Shown piece after piece: positions 53,832-64,000 of a DNA stretch of 64,000 nucleotides; within the stretch, counting starts at the first letter, position 1, and every line of letters starts with the position of its first letter. Both the position numbers and the translations under genes were made by a program. Source of the DNA: Gongronella butleri (lineage: Eukaryota; Mucoromycota; Mucoromycetes; Mucorales; Cunninghamellaceae). The stretch covers positions 62,001 through 126,000 of the forward strand of contig JAIWZP010000018.1 of assembly GCA_025201375.1 (NCBI GenBank). The letters are read 5' to 3'. Below the pieces are notes generated by a model. That model did not search any database. It had not been told where the DNA came from and saw only the letters and a program-made list of their open reading frames with translations.

Positions 53832-55546
53832 GGTGGAAAAAAAAAAAGCAGAATTGAAGAGCAAAGAAGCGAGAAAAAGGAGAACACAAAATTTGAGATT
53901 TAGTGGATGGCTCTCCATTTTCCCTAAAACTCCGCTTTCCTGATTGGCTGCACCTCGCTTGCATGAGGTGTCAATCGTATTTCGGAACGCGTGCGTGTTC
54001 CATTGACAGCATACAGCAATATCAGCTTTGATTAATTCAAATTTTCGTCTCTTTTGTACTTTTTTCGCTTCTCCTCCTGAGCAATTTACTCCAACACGCA
54101 CCCAGTGGACGCTATTTAAAATTTAGTGCTTACATACGAGTTAAAATGGAGCGCCACAATGCGCAGAAGACGAGAAGAGCAAGCAAACAGCAAAGAAACC
54201 CTGTATTTGTGTCTTTTGGCTATGATACTGTAGACCGTTCTCAAGCAAATCGTGATAAAGAAATTGTCAGGTTTGGTCATCCATTGATGAAACTTGTCTC
54301 ATTCGACAGAAACTCAATTGCGGCTTTTGACGCGTTGTGAGCACCGTGGCTTGTCCAGGCCGCTGTCGAGCAATCATGATTTAGAATAATGTTGAAAGTT
54401 TGATTTCATCTGCACAACGAAGAAAGTGACCTCTTGTTTTCAACATATTGTTGAAATGCGTCGCGCCGAAATCGGCTCACGGCAAAGTTTAGAGGCGACC
54501 CCATCTTGTTTTGTGGTGGCCAGCATCGAATTGGTGAATATTGGTGCAAACGGAGCATGTCTTCTGCTCGTTTTGGGATACAAAAATCGAGCTCGTAATA
54601 ATTCGCGCTACGTCCGTGGCCATTGCCTGGACTAATGCCTAGTAAATCGCGATTGCGATGTTGAACCCATTATTGGGTGAATGCGACGCGCACATCTGTC
54701 ATGATCGAACTGAGATCAATCTGAAAAACTTGCATGACGCTTCATTGCAAGCGTGGCTCGCATTGAAATCCCATTTAGAAGAACAAGGCATGGAACAAGG
54801 CTCGGTTTGGCCGTGGTCCCCGCTGATTTTAATCCATTGCTTTGCGCCATGGACGATTAAATGTCGTGACCTGCAGAGCCATGGTGATTGGATATGCAAT
54901 CAAGCATGGCGTCGCTCACAAACGACCATTGAGACGCGTTTTGCGAGGCAATCTGGATTTTGACGCACCGCTGACCTTGGCGTGTCTCCACAATGACGTC
55001 TTTTTTTTCCGTCGCTGTGTAACCTAGCGGAGGGATGGGGGCAAGGGAAGCGTCTCTGATGAAAGAAAATGGCGCTCGCTTTTTCTCATGCAAAAGTTGA
55101 GCTCGTCCAGAAAGGGTCAAGAGAGGGAGCGATGATATGCTGACCAAGGTGATACAGACGCTCGAGTGTCATGTGAAGTCATGGATGGGACGGGCAAGGA
55201 GACGCAAGGAGGGATCGGGTCACCAGAAGAGTTGTCGCTTTTTTTTTGACTGCTGATAGACAATGGCTTTCCCCTTGATTTTTTGCCAATCAGTGCTCGT
55301 TCCGGTTTTTGTAGAAGTGCGCATTTGCGTTGCGAACCTTGTTTTCGTATCCTTGGTCTTACATTTTTCCTTTGCCTTACACGCACGCTCCCCCTCTTCT
55401 CCGCTCTTTTTTTTTTTTTTTGGCTCACTTTCCCCCTGGTTTATCTTTTTTTTTTTTTTTTCATTTCCAGCCCCCGCCTTTCTTTTTGTTCCTTTTCTTT
55501 TTTTTTCTTCGTTTCTTTCTTTTTTTTTTTTTTTGTTTTCTACACC
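53832..55546. other. Gene-free region with probable remnant of repeat R1
   Basis: 54225-54420 resembles R1 (ctcaagcaaatcgtgat, tttggtcatccattgatgaaac, tgtcgagcaatcatg versus 18300-18420). Plus-strand frames at 54146-54340 and 54658-54963 have no family signature. The last 150 bases are T/C-rich (55400-55535), the leader of the next gene. Confidence 0.5.
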
Positions 55547-57400
55547 ATGCAACAAGAAGGCCAGGCCACGAGTCCTACGGGACCAGCAGCAGGGGCGACG
55601 TCCAACCGCCGGGCAAGTCTTCGGTTTATCTTTTCTCCTGTGCAGCACACCAAGCCGCCACCTTCAACGACCAACAAGATTATCCTCGACTACTTGCTGT
55701 GGCTGTCTATTCAGTCGCGGCTCAAGCAGGCGCAAGTGGAATTGCTGGAGCTTGCGACGCCGCTGCAAAAAAAGGACACGGATGCCATTCAAATACGCAA
55801 GGAGCGCTGGTTGGCCACAGCCAACAAGGCCGAGCAGGACAAGAATGCTGTCGAGGCCATTGTCGCGGGTAAAGGAAAAAAAGAAAAAAAATGAGGGGGA
55901 TCCGGCAAGAAACGGGACGCAACCTGACCTATTTTTCTTGTTTTTTTTTTTTTTTTTTGATTTTTTTCTCAGGGATTCTTTCGAGTCACCGGTACAAGCG
56001 TCCATCATTCCAGATGGACAATGATTTTGAGATGCGATTGCACCTTTGCCAGCTGACGAATCTTGTGTTTGGGCGTCTTGACACGACGCACAAGCGTGCG
56101 GCCGGCCAATCTGCGGCAGCGTCGCATCGTTTGCAACAACGTCGACACCATTACAAGCACCGGCACGCCAGCTGCTGCGAGGAGCCTCCGATCAGCAAGG
56201 GGCACGAGAATGGGGCCGATTTGTGGGCGCAACCTATTGCGCCGCACTATTGTCGTCGTCACCGGTGCCAACGATGCCTAACATGCTGCTCAGAGACAAT
56301 TGACCACGCACTGCCGCCTGGCTTGATGGAATCGATACCCACGTTTCTCAAGGTGAGTGCGGATCTGCTGCGGCGCACACTGGAGGAGGCGTCTGATGAC
56401 GACGATGATGCCAAAAAGAAGAAGCCCCTGATTTTTGCTGGCCAAAAAGTGATGGGCGGCGGCATGCCCGCGCGCTGGTACGACCTCTTCCTCGACCTGC
56501 TCACGCAGGCAGCCATTGAGAGCTACTTGTGTGATATGCAAACGAGTCTCGAGTCCATCTCGGAAATCTTTTCGTATGGCGAGGTCGAGGACGACGATGA
56601 TGAAAATGCCACGCATTCGCCCACCAGCACGTCCCAGGCAAGCACTAGCAGCAATTCGACCCGACCCGCGAATGCCAATGCCAATGGCGTCCAGAGCAAC
56701 GACGCCGACGATGCAGACGACGCTGATGACGCGGAAAATGGGAACGACGGTGATGCCGATGAGGACGATCAGGAATGGACGGTGCACGCGGCCGATCACC
56801 ACCTGCTTTTCCCCAAAACACGCACCATGTTCCTCTTCAAGACCCAGGTGCGCGAGCGCGAGAAGGAATTCATGACCATCGACACTAATCTCACGCTGCA
56901 GCAGCACTTTGTTCAACTGGCCAAGCGATATCCTCTCGAGAACTTTGAAAAGAACATTGGCGAATTCCTGCAAATGATCCACAATACCATGGCCGCCCCC
57001 GTCTTGGACAACAAGGTATAAAAAAGAGCAAAAAAAAAAAAAAAAAAACCAAAAAAAGAAAAAAAAAGCCAAAATTGAACGCGTCGCAATCCGAGACTGA
57101 CGCGCCTTTTTCTCTCTCTCTCTCCCCACTTTTTTTTTTTTTGCATAGTATGACGCGACGCACGATCAAGCGTCCGTGTCGTCAGCCGACAGCAACGACA
57201 CCGAGACCACGGTGACCTCTAGCACGCCCACGACGACGCACCCTGTGTACAAATACCCTGGCGATGGGTCGCTGCTGATGCCTGAGATCCCGGACGATGA
57301 CGACGACGACGACTTGAGTGACGAAGAGCCGCGTGGCACCAAGCGACGAGCGTCCATTTCGCTGGAAAAGGACGAACAGCCCAAGAAACCCGCGGCCTAA
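55547..57400 (+). CDS. Acidic protein with conserved-looking helical blocks, unrecognised
   Basis: Three exons (55547-55868, 55973-57015, 57149-57400) give 538 residues. I do not recognise a family. Visible segments: an N-terminal helix block (IILDYLLWLSIQSRLKQAQV, ELLELATPLQKKD), a putative core FEMRLHLCQLTNLVFGRLD, LPPGLMESIPTFLKVSADLL, PARWYDLFLDLLTQAAIESY, and a C-terminal part DHHLLFPKTRTMFLFKTQ with KRYPLENFEKNIGEFLQMI. Acidic runs (about 393-436 and the C-terminus DDDDDDDLSDEE) and a basic SPRGTKRR-like site suggest a nuclear protein. Residues 130-205 are unusually rich in Cys, His and Arg, and the same bases are open in another frame over 56063-56281, so a frameshift pair there is possible. 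AATAAA at 57439-57444. Confidence 0.75.
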
Positions 57401-57438
57401 GATTGATTTTCCCCCTTTTGTCTTTTGTCAGCTGTTTC

Positions 57439-57444
57439 AATAAA
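57439..57444 (+). terminator. Polyadenylation signal AATAAA
   Basis: Exact hexamer 38 bases after the stop at 57400 on the plus strand, in the 133-base gap before the convergent sulfotransferase gene. Confidence 0.6.
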
Positions 57445-57533
57445 AAAAAGATGTTTTATTAAATTCATGGTGAGGGGTGGGGGGTGGGGGCTATGTACAC
57501 AGGAGAGGGAATGGAAAAAGAGAAAAGGGTGCT

Positions 57534-59647
57534 TTATCCGCGGTCAACGTCGTAATCCCAGCCTTGAAAGTCCTTTTGATCTTCAAAGAGATCGCGCAAT
57601 TGCTCATTGAGCGGTCGGAACACCTTTTCGAGGCGATAGCGGATGGATAAGTCGAGTGCCTCGTGATCTTCCTCTTTGTTGTTAGCGGGCACAAAAGCGG
57701 CCGGGGATGCCGGGGTCGGCACATCTTCCTCGAGAGCCATGGCAGGCACGCGTTGCTGCGGGCGGTGCCGGTACCCTGCATGATGACGGTACGCATTGCG
57801 CTGTTGCTGTTGCTGCTGTTGCTGTTGTTGTTGCTGCTGTTGTTGTTGTTGTTGCTGCAGTATCATGTGGATGATATCGTCGTCAGTCTCGGGAAAAGAC
57901 GATGCCGGCGGCTGTTCCTGATGCTGCTCCATTGCAAGGCGGCCGTAAAAATTGCGCTCCGAAAAGTATTGCTCCTGGATGCCGAGAAAGCGCGCCAATC
58001 GTTGGAACGACATGGATGGATTGTTGATAAAATCCTCAGTCCGCGTCACGTACACTTGCGACGGCGAAAAGTGCTGCAAAAATGGAAGCAACGAATTGTA
58101 ATACATGCCCTTGACCAGCGCGTCGTAAATTTTGAAATGTTCTTTACAAAAAAAAAAAAAAAAAAAAAAAGGATCATGTCAATTGAAAAAAGATCGAAAA
58201 TCTCGTAAAATGCATGTAAAATACGCGTTTTTTTTTCGTCCTCTTTCTTTTTACCTTGCGAGAGCGCGGCTCCATTGGTTGTATTCCACGATGCGCGAAT
58301 GTCATTGCTGCGATGGCATTGCAAGAAGCTTTCCCAGCCATCTTGAGCACCAGATGTGCGGCAATGCTGCAGAATGGCCATTTCCAGGTTGATCAAGTCC
58401 TCAAAGGCGAGAGATGGCGAGTCGGGTAGCGTGTTGTCAGCAGGTTCCTTGTCAGGCTCCTGTCTCGAGTGCTGCTGATTCAATGGCTGTTCATCGGTCT
58501 GCTGTCGTTTGCGGCGCGCCATCGACATTTCGCGCACGAATTGGGTATAGGCGCGGTCAATGGGGTCGCGCAGGATAAAGACAAGCTTAGACCATAAGAG
58601 AGTTTAAAAAAAAATGAGAATTGGGCTTCCCTTTCAAAAAGGACAAACGGGCTTATTTTTTGCGTATTTAAACCTACCTTGACGTGGGGCAGCATTTCTT
58701 TGATGCGATGCGCGGTTGCGTAGCTCTTATACAGGTAGTGTGGTGCATGTTCACCAACAATGACCTGCTGCTTTTCAATGTTGGCAAGCTGGCGGTCGGT
58801 CAAAAAGGGGAATTGCGACAAATAGGTCTCAAAGGCGGCATTGGTATCGTGCTCATCAAAGAGCTCGTCGTCTAATGAGATTAAGTGTGGCGACGTCGAG
58901 GTGTCCATGGTCCATGCGACCTGCGGATGCTCTCGTAATTGCTCGAAAATGTAGCGCGACCCGCTCATTTCGCTGCCCGCAAAGATAAACGACGGCACAG
59001 GCTTGGCGCACGTTACGCCCTCCTGCTTGCTGCTACCACTGCCGCCCTTGGATGGATTTTCTGGTGTGGGGCAGTGCGGTGGGTAATACACTAAACGAAC
59101 AAAAATAGAGAAAAACGAGGAAAAAAAGAAAAAAAAAAAAGGTCAGTGATGCTATTGGCGGGTCCCCGGGGAACGGCCCATTGGCATCGCCCGGGAAAAC
59201 CCAATTCGTCATTTTACGCTTGGGTGGCGACGCGGACGAGTCAAAGAAGCGCGAGGACAGATAGCCGCGCCATTTGATCAGTGTGCGCTTGGATACAAGC
59301 GAGCTGAGGCCAGTGTTGTCTTCGTAGCGCTCAAAAAGGTTGGGTGTGGTGTGCAGGATATACATAGCGAGGACGACGGCGACCAGGACCAGAAAAAGGA
59401 ACACCCGGCACGCACGACTCCATTTTGAGTGCGTCAAAGTGTGTGTTTGAAGCCGTCGACCAGCCGTCGAAGACGACCACTCGCTGTCGAGATGGGAACG
59501 CTTGCTAGCAGCCAGCTGGTGGTGCTGGTGGTGGTGGGCGGCGGGCGAAAACCTGGGCTGTGCCTGGGGAAGCGAGAGCTGCGGCTTTTTGCGAGGTGAC
59601 GCCGTCGTCTCAAACAAGAGTTGGCTTGGCTTTACTGTCGAACTCAT
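57534..59647 (-). CDS. Type II membrane sulfotransferase, Golgi-type
   Basis: Carbohydrate-type sulfotransferase using PAPS as donor. A cytosolic basic N-terminus of about 80 residues leads to one membrane span (RVFLFLVLVAVVLAMYIL), the usual Golgi type II layout. The catalytic domain starts PSFIFAGSEMSGSRYIFEQL (a degenerate 5'-PSB loop: GSEMSGSRY in place of the common PKxGTT-like motif), continues with VIVGEHAPHYLYKSYATAHR, and has the 3'-PB motif LVFILRDPIDRAYTQFVREM. Then VTRTEDFINNPSMSFQRLA and RFLGIQEQYFSERNFYGR. A stretch of 19 glutamines near the C-terminus (bases 57795-57857) is a codon-mixed repeat. Five exons; the second and later joins were read by splice sites. The substrate is unknown: glycosaminoglycan-like glycans are typical, yet fungi rarely have them. 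Confidence 0.8.
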
Positions 59648-60306
59648 AGACAAGGAAAAAGAAAAAGCGTATGCCGTTCCGTTTGGACAGAGAGGAAGGG
59701 AGAGAAGGCTATATATAAAAAAAAAAAAACAGATAAAACCAAAAAGAAAAACAGGAAAGAGTGAAAAAAAAAAGAGGGAGGTCGATCCCTCTTTCTTTAT
59801 TGTGCGACCCTAAATCTGGGCCATGCCTTCTCTTGCTCGTGACACAAACAAAAAAGCTATTTTTTGTCCCTCTGGAACCCAATTGAAGCAATCAAACGAG
59901 GGTTTTTGACACGCTAAACCCATAAAGCCTCGTTTCCTTCCCTCTCACCCAGTGCCACCCCATGGTCTCGGTCTCCATGACTTCTAATTCCTTGAATTGC
60001 GTCCAAATACGCGTATGTGAACATGGTGGCGCGTCAAAGCAGGCCGGCCCATGAGAAAAAAATGAACAAAAAGCCCGCCAAAGCAGTAAAAAGTAGGGTC
60101 AGATGCAGCGTCCCCCGCATTTTGCAACATGAAAAAAGGGGGCTGTCGTGCTTGGTGCTTCCCATTGCAAATTGATTGATTTTCCGTTGCACAAATCTAG
60201 TCGTGGGCCAGCTCGAATCGCTTGGATTGCCTGGATTCACGCTGATCCGGGTAATCACCAATGAAAATGCGCATTTGGATACAAAGATGTGTGGGGGGGG
60301 ATGGAT
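59648..60306. other. Intergenic region
   Basis: Sulfotransferase leader, then sequence without recognisable genes; the 3' region of the complex I gene lies at its right end. Nothing else seen. Confidence 0.45.
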
Positions 60307-60326
60307 TTATTCAAGAATTGGCTCGT

Positions 60327-61138
60327 CTAAGAGGATTCGTACTTGGTATCGACGCCATGGTTGTTGTGGTTGGCCAAATTGAACCAAGGAATAGCACCTA
60401 GTCATAAAAAAAAAAGAGAGAGAAATAGGGGGGTCAATGGTATTCAATCGACGGTTTAGCCATTTTTGATGGCTGTTTATCCCGCGTTTGCACTTCATGG
60501 ATGCCTCGACTTACTGAATTTGAGCTGGGCAAATCGCGAGTTGCGGGCGGATTCGTCTTGGACGTGTTGGGGCATCATGCTGTCGCCGTACAAGGGCTTG
60601 CCGTCCTTGAGGCGCTGCTCCATCTCCTGCTTGTCCTTGACAACTTCGCGCTCATTCTCGGTCCAGCCCCAGAAACGCACTAAATGGCACAAGAAAAAAA
60701 AGAACAAAAAAGAACAAGAAATGTCAGTTTTTGGACGTTTTTGCGCGTATCCGGAGTGGCAAAATGGGCTTACAGCTGGAGTTTTGATATGCGAGAAGGA
60801 AGCCGCCGACGGCACCGACAAAGGTGGCGAGACGGAGGGGGCTGCGGAGGTTGCGACCCACAGGGTTGGCTTTTTCTGTAGGAAAAAAAGGGCAAAACGA
60901 ATGTCAATGGCATTGTTTTCTTGTCAATTGCATTGCTTTTTGGACAATTTCGCTGCTCTGGACGTTCGTGCGTTCGAGGGGGTTCGTGCTTACCCATAGC
61001 GAGCAACAAGGCAGGCGCAGCGGCCGTGCCGGCAGCCACGGTGGCATAGTCCGTGCCTCGGAAGTAGCGCACCACTCGGAAGAAGTGGGGATCCGTGTCG
61101 ATGACAGGGTACTCGTTGTTGAACTGCTTCACAGGCAT
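60327..61138 (-). CDS. NADH:ubiquinone oxidoreductase 21 kDa subunit (fungal type)
   Basis: Accessory subunit of mitochondrial complex I, fungal NUXM/21 kDa family. Exons on the minus strand start at ATG 61138. The N-terminus MPVKQFNNEYPVIDTDPHFF, VVRYFRGTDYATVAAGTAAA, then EKANPVGRNLRSPLRLATFV with GAVGGFLLAYQNSSC is the conserved membrane part, with one or two hydrophobic segments. The second half has VRFWGWTENEREVVKDKQEM and EMEQRLKDGKPLYG. The last exon was read in the frame AIPWFNLANHNNHGVDTKYE (stop 60327-60329); another frame ends at 60307 but lacks this family C-terminus. A spliceable intron (donor near 61298, acceptor near 61143) lies in the 5' untranslated region. No presequence is obvious, as in homologues. 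Confidence 0.9.
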
Positions 61139-61143
61139 GGCAC

Positions 61144-61640
61144 TGGCAAGGAAAAGGAAAAAAATGCACTGATCAGCCTCTTTTTCCGTAAAATTGAGCT
61201 CTTTTTCGCTTCTTTGACTATGTTTGTCGCTTTTTTTTTTCCCGTGGTTGACGTTGTGCGCTACTCTATCGTCTGTTCTTTCAGTATGGCTAACTTACAA
61301 GAGATAAAAAAAAAGAGTGACAAGGAAAGGAAAAGAGAAAAATAGGCAAACAGGCCACTCTTTTTTTGTTGTTGTGTTCCCCCCGCCCCGCCCGCACAAA
61401 AAGAGTCAAACAATCCGTGACTGACATTTAGCCCCCCGCCCGCCCAAGCAATTCAGGCATTTTGAGCGGAAAAGTTAAGCCAAATCCACTTTTAAACGCG
61501 CAAATCAGCATTAAATCGCAATTTTGTAGCCATTAAGTACGATCTTTTGGTCTTGATGGTGCCCGACTTTTTTTTATTTCGTCCACGTTTGGAGACATTG
61601 AGGAAAAGAAAGAGCGTTACCAATATTTTATTTATTTTTC
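61144..61640. other. Upstream region of the complex I gene, includes a 5'UTR intron
   Basis: Minus-strand sequence near 61298 reads GTAAGT and near 61143-61160 reads a T/C-rich tract ending CAG five bases before the ATG, so transcripts probably lose about 155 bases. The rest holds the promoter and the 3' end of the peptidase gene. Confidence 0.55.
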
Positions 61641-64000
61641 TTAAACATTGACGGCAGGGAACGTGACCATGGCCAGGCCGACGCCACCGCGCATGGTCAG
61701 AGCCTGTGCCTCTGGCAGGCGGTTGCGCAGCGTGGTGAAAGCAGGCAATTGACCGTCGGTCCAATCATCATAGTAGCAGGTGGCCTGGACATACGGTGTT
61801 TCTGAGATTTTGTCGTTTACAGCGAGATCCCAGACCATGGGCTCGCCTCGCACGTCGACATAGGCGGCCAGGTGGTGGGCGTCGGCGGTCTGCTTGTCCT
61901 GGTCGATGGTCAGATCACTGTTGCGGAAGCGCGCACGCTGAATTTCGGCATTGGTGCCCAAATGGCAAAATTGGCTGTGCTGAACAGCGAGCGACACGCG
62001 CCAATGGCGCTGGCGGCTCCCCGATTCCACGAGCGAGCTGTTGTGCGACACGTCAACCACCGTCAAGCTGTATTCGTCCGTGTTTTGCGCGTACCACGGG
62101 TGTGCAAAGGTCGTGTACTCGCATTTCTGCTGGTACCCGTCGTCCTCGGGGACGCATTGCACGGAGCTGGCCTCGGGTGCAGGCAGGTAATGCGCAAGCG
62201 TCGCATCGAGGCCCTGGCCAGACACAAGACGCACCGTGGACACGCCGTCAGACACATTGTAGAATTGATTGAACAAAATGCGGTTGGGCGACCCGTGCGC
62301 ATTGAACGCCGGCGCCGCCAGGCAGCTGATGAACACCACGAGCAGCGCAAGCGCGAGCGCACCCACAGGTCGTGCTTTGTCGTGACTCAAATGCGACCAT
62401 GGCAGCAAAAGAAGCGAAAAAACGGCAATTGGCACTGACATGGCCACGTACACTAAAAAAGCGAAAAAAAAAAGAAATTGAGCTGCTTTTTCTCGCCTTC
62501 TCTCTTTTTTCCCTCTTTCTCCCTCCTTTTACGTACCCGAGAGTTCCGGCGTGCCATCAGGCGAAACATGACGCAGGCCATCCATAGTGGTGAAGCAGAC
62601 ATCTGCAAGAAGGACCAATGGCAAGGCTAATTGGATGATAAAAACAAGAGGTGCGCGCGCGGACTTGATCCATGGCAATGACGCGATGGTGTGCGCAGAC
62701 GCGCGATCGTCCAGGTACCATTGGTAGGCAAGCGACGCGAGCAGCGCCAGGACCGTCGATCCGAGGATGTAGATGGCAATGTACCCGAGGGCAATCTCCT
62801 GCTCACCGAGCACCTCAGCCCAGATCACAAACGCCCACGAAACAACGACCAGGCCATACAAACTCGTGTTTTCGTCCAAAAGTGCCTCGTGGACAGATTG
62901 AATCCGCGACAGCACCCATTGCGACATGAACACCGCCAAAACAGACGAAAGCAGCAAGCAGAACCCAACCAAGTAAATGTTGCCATAGGTCACCTTTGCG
63001 AATGGACGAAAATTAGCGAATCAGGTTAATCAAATGCCTTTTTTTTCAACTTACGAATGGCTTGAGGTGGAGCAGCGCAAACACAACGAGCGCGTCGACG
63101 GCCAGGATGAAGAGCGAGGCAAGGAGAGTCGCGAGGATGCCCTGACCAAGAGTGGTAAGCGAGCGGATGGACGCGGCGCGCTTATTTTCAGAGCGGCGCA
63201 GGTGCCATGCAAACCAAGCGAGCCAGACGAGCGGCACAAGAACGAGCGACGTAATGTTGATAATTTTGCTCGTGGTGAACGAGTAGACAACCATCGAATG
63301 GCCCAAAATGTCAAAATAGATGAATCGGTCGTTGGACGCGTCACGCACCATGCTTTCGGACGCATCGACCTCACGCACCCAATTGAGCGCCATGTGGCCC
63401 ATGTGCTGAAGACTAGAAGGTGACGTGTGCGCAAGATCGTCGTTCTTTGTGTGATAATTCGCGCGCGGATTGTAAAACGCAATATCCACGCCAGGTACAC
63501 CGTGCTGCGTGTATGTTGTAAAATCCGTGTCACTTCATTCCGTCGCGTAAAAAAAAGAAGAAAAATGAAAAAAAATGAGAAAAAAATGGAGGGAAAAAAA
63601 AAGAAGAAATGGGAGAAAAACGTCATCATCCTCTTTTTCCCCGTACTTGCTGTCCCCCATACCTGCGGATTAGACCCGAGCGAAGCATGTCGTTGCCAAA
63701 GGGTGTCGCATGTAGGTAACGCGCGCCAGATGATGCCAGAGCTTGCACCGACGCGTAATTTGTCGCGCGGAATAGCAAAGCGCGTCCGCCGCTGCCTGTG
63801 CCCTCTTTTTTTTAAAAAAAATTAAAAAACGCGTCAGAACGCTCAGTGTACAAGAGCAAAGAAGGGCATTGTGCACGTACCAAGATCCAAAAAGAGCTTG
63901 ACGGTCTTGAACCAAGGGTGCTTGACAAACAATTGAGCGCCAAGAAGCCCGGCCTCCTCCATGTTGTTGAAAAAGAAGATGATTGTCTGGTCGGGCGGGT
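61641..64000 (-). CDS. PFF1-like: Vacuolar-membrane M28 metallopeptidase, Pff1-like, C-terminal part
   Basis: Membrane-bound zinc peptidase of the M28 family with a lumenal catalytic domain and several spans. Only the 3' portion lies in the window; the gene starts beyond 64000. Visible catalytic-domain pieces: IIFFFNNMEEAGLLGAQLFV with the Glu pair, FLDLEGTGSGGRALLFRA, SDTDFTTYTQHGVPGVDIAF, ANYHTKNDDLAHTSPSS with the last zinc histidine. After that follow three groups of membrane helices: IINITSLVLVPLVWLAWFAW, GQGILATLLASLFILAVDAL, YLVGFCLLLSSVLAVFMSQW, VYVAMSVPIAVFSLLLLPW and others. The C-terminal soluble domain (about 62300-61641) contains NVSDGVSTVR and PEAQALTMRGGVGLAMVTFP with TAA at 61641. 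Pff1 homologues are single-copy in many fungi. At least one intron lies in each exposed part. Confidence 0.88.

Noticed and set aside
54658..54963. Plus-strand open frame (MLNPLLGECDAHICH)
   Set aside because: No splice context, no family match, lies in repeat-rich DNA.
60307..60326. Alternative end of the complex I gene at TAA 60307
   Set aside because: The frame giving PWFNLANHNNHGVDTKYE matches the family C-terminus and stops at 60327.
1..64000. CRISPR array, operon or bacterial island
   Set aside because: Genes have spliceosomal introns and AATAAA signals throughout; no spaced direct repeats of CRISPR type were seen.

Overview
The window is nuclear DNA from an intron-rich eukaryote, most likely an early-diverging (Mucoromycota-like) filamentous fungus. 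The case for a fungus is a Yap/AP-1-type bZIP factor, a GATA factor, the fungal 21 kDa complex I subunit, a yeast-type nicotinamidase and a Pff1-like vacuolar protease, alongside genes many ascomycete yeasts lack (TSC1/hamartin, a YANK-type kinase, a ZDHHC16-like acyltransferase). Introns are short, begin GTAAG/GTATG/GTAAA/GTACG, and usually carry a very long T tract before AG. The species call is inference; no ribosomal or mitochondrial marker is present.

Layout. 1-4057: gene-free and repeat-rich. 4058-7918: ARPC2 (Arp2/3 complex) and a lipid-anchored YANK kinase, plus strand. 8806-12142: a split globin-fold protein convergent with mitochondrial acetyl-CoA acetyltransferase. 12375-16717: a tail-anchored coiled-coil protein divergent from a bZIP factor. 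16718-20925: repeats, including a three-layer nested insertion. 20926-26395: a DHHC palmitoyltransferase, then four consecutive minus-strand coiled-coil or low-complexity reading frames with no introns, at least one interrupted. 26937-29040: PRP40 splicing factor. 30858-36924: RNF126-like RING E3, arrestin-like adaptor, GATA factor. 38491-42022: hamartin. 43130-48325: nicotinamidase and two secreted Cu/Zn superoxide dismutases. 49510-53831: SLC35F6-like transporter, secreted Lys/Ala/Pro-repeat protein, TAF9. 55547-59647: unrecognised acidic protein and Golgi-type sulfotransferase. 60307-64000: complex I 21 kDa subunit and the C-terminal part of a membrane M28 peptidase running off the right edge.

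The genes are mostly unrelated housekeeping genes and form no obvious pathway cluster. RING E3, arrestin and hamartin are neighbours that could each touch membrane-protein turnover and TORC1 signalling, but that link is inference. The more unusual material is (i) at least three old dispersed repeat families (called R1, R2 and R3 here) with nested foldback elements, (ii) a globin fold split by a ~180-residue low-complexity insert, and (iii) the intronless coiled-coil array. No CRISPR array, rRNA or convincing tRNA was seen. All exon boundaries were read by eye; for the genes where exon lengths are stated or whole-codon sums are claimed, the sums were checked by hand.
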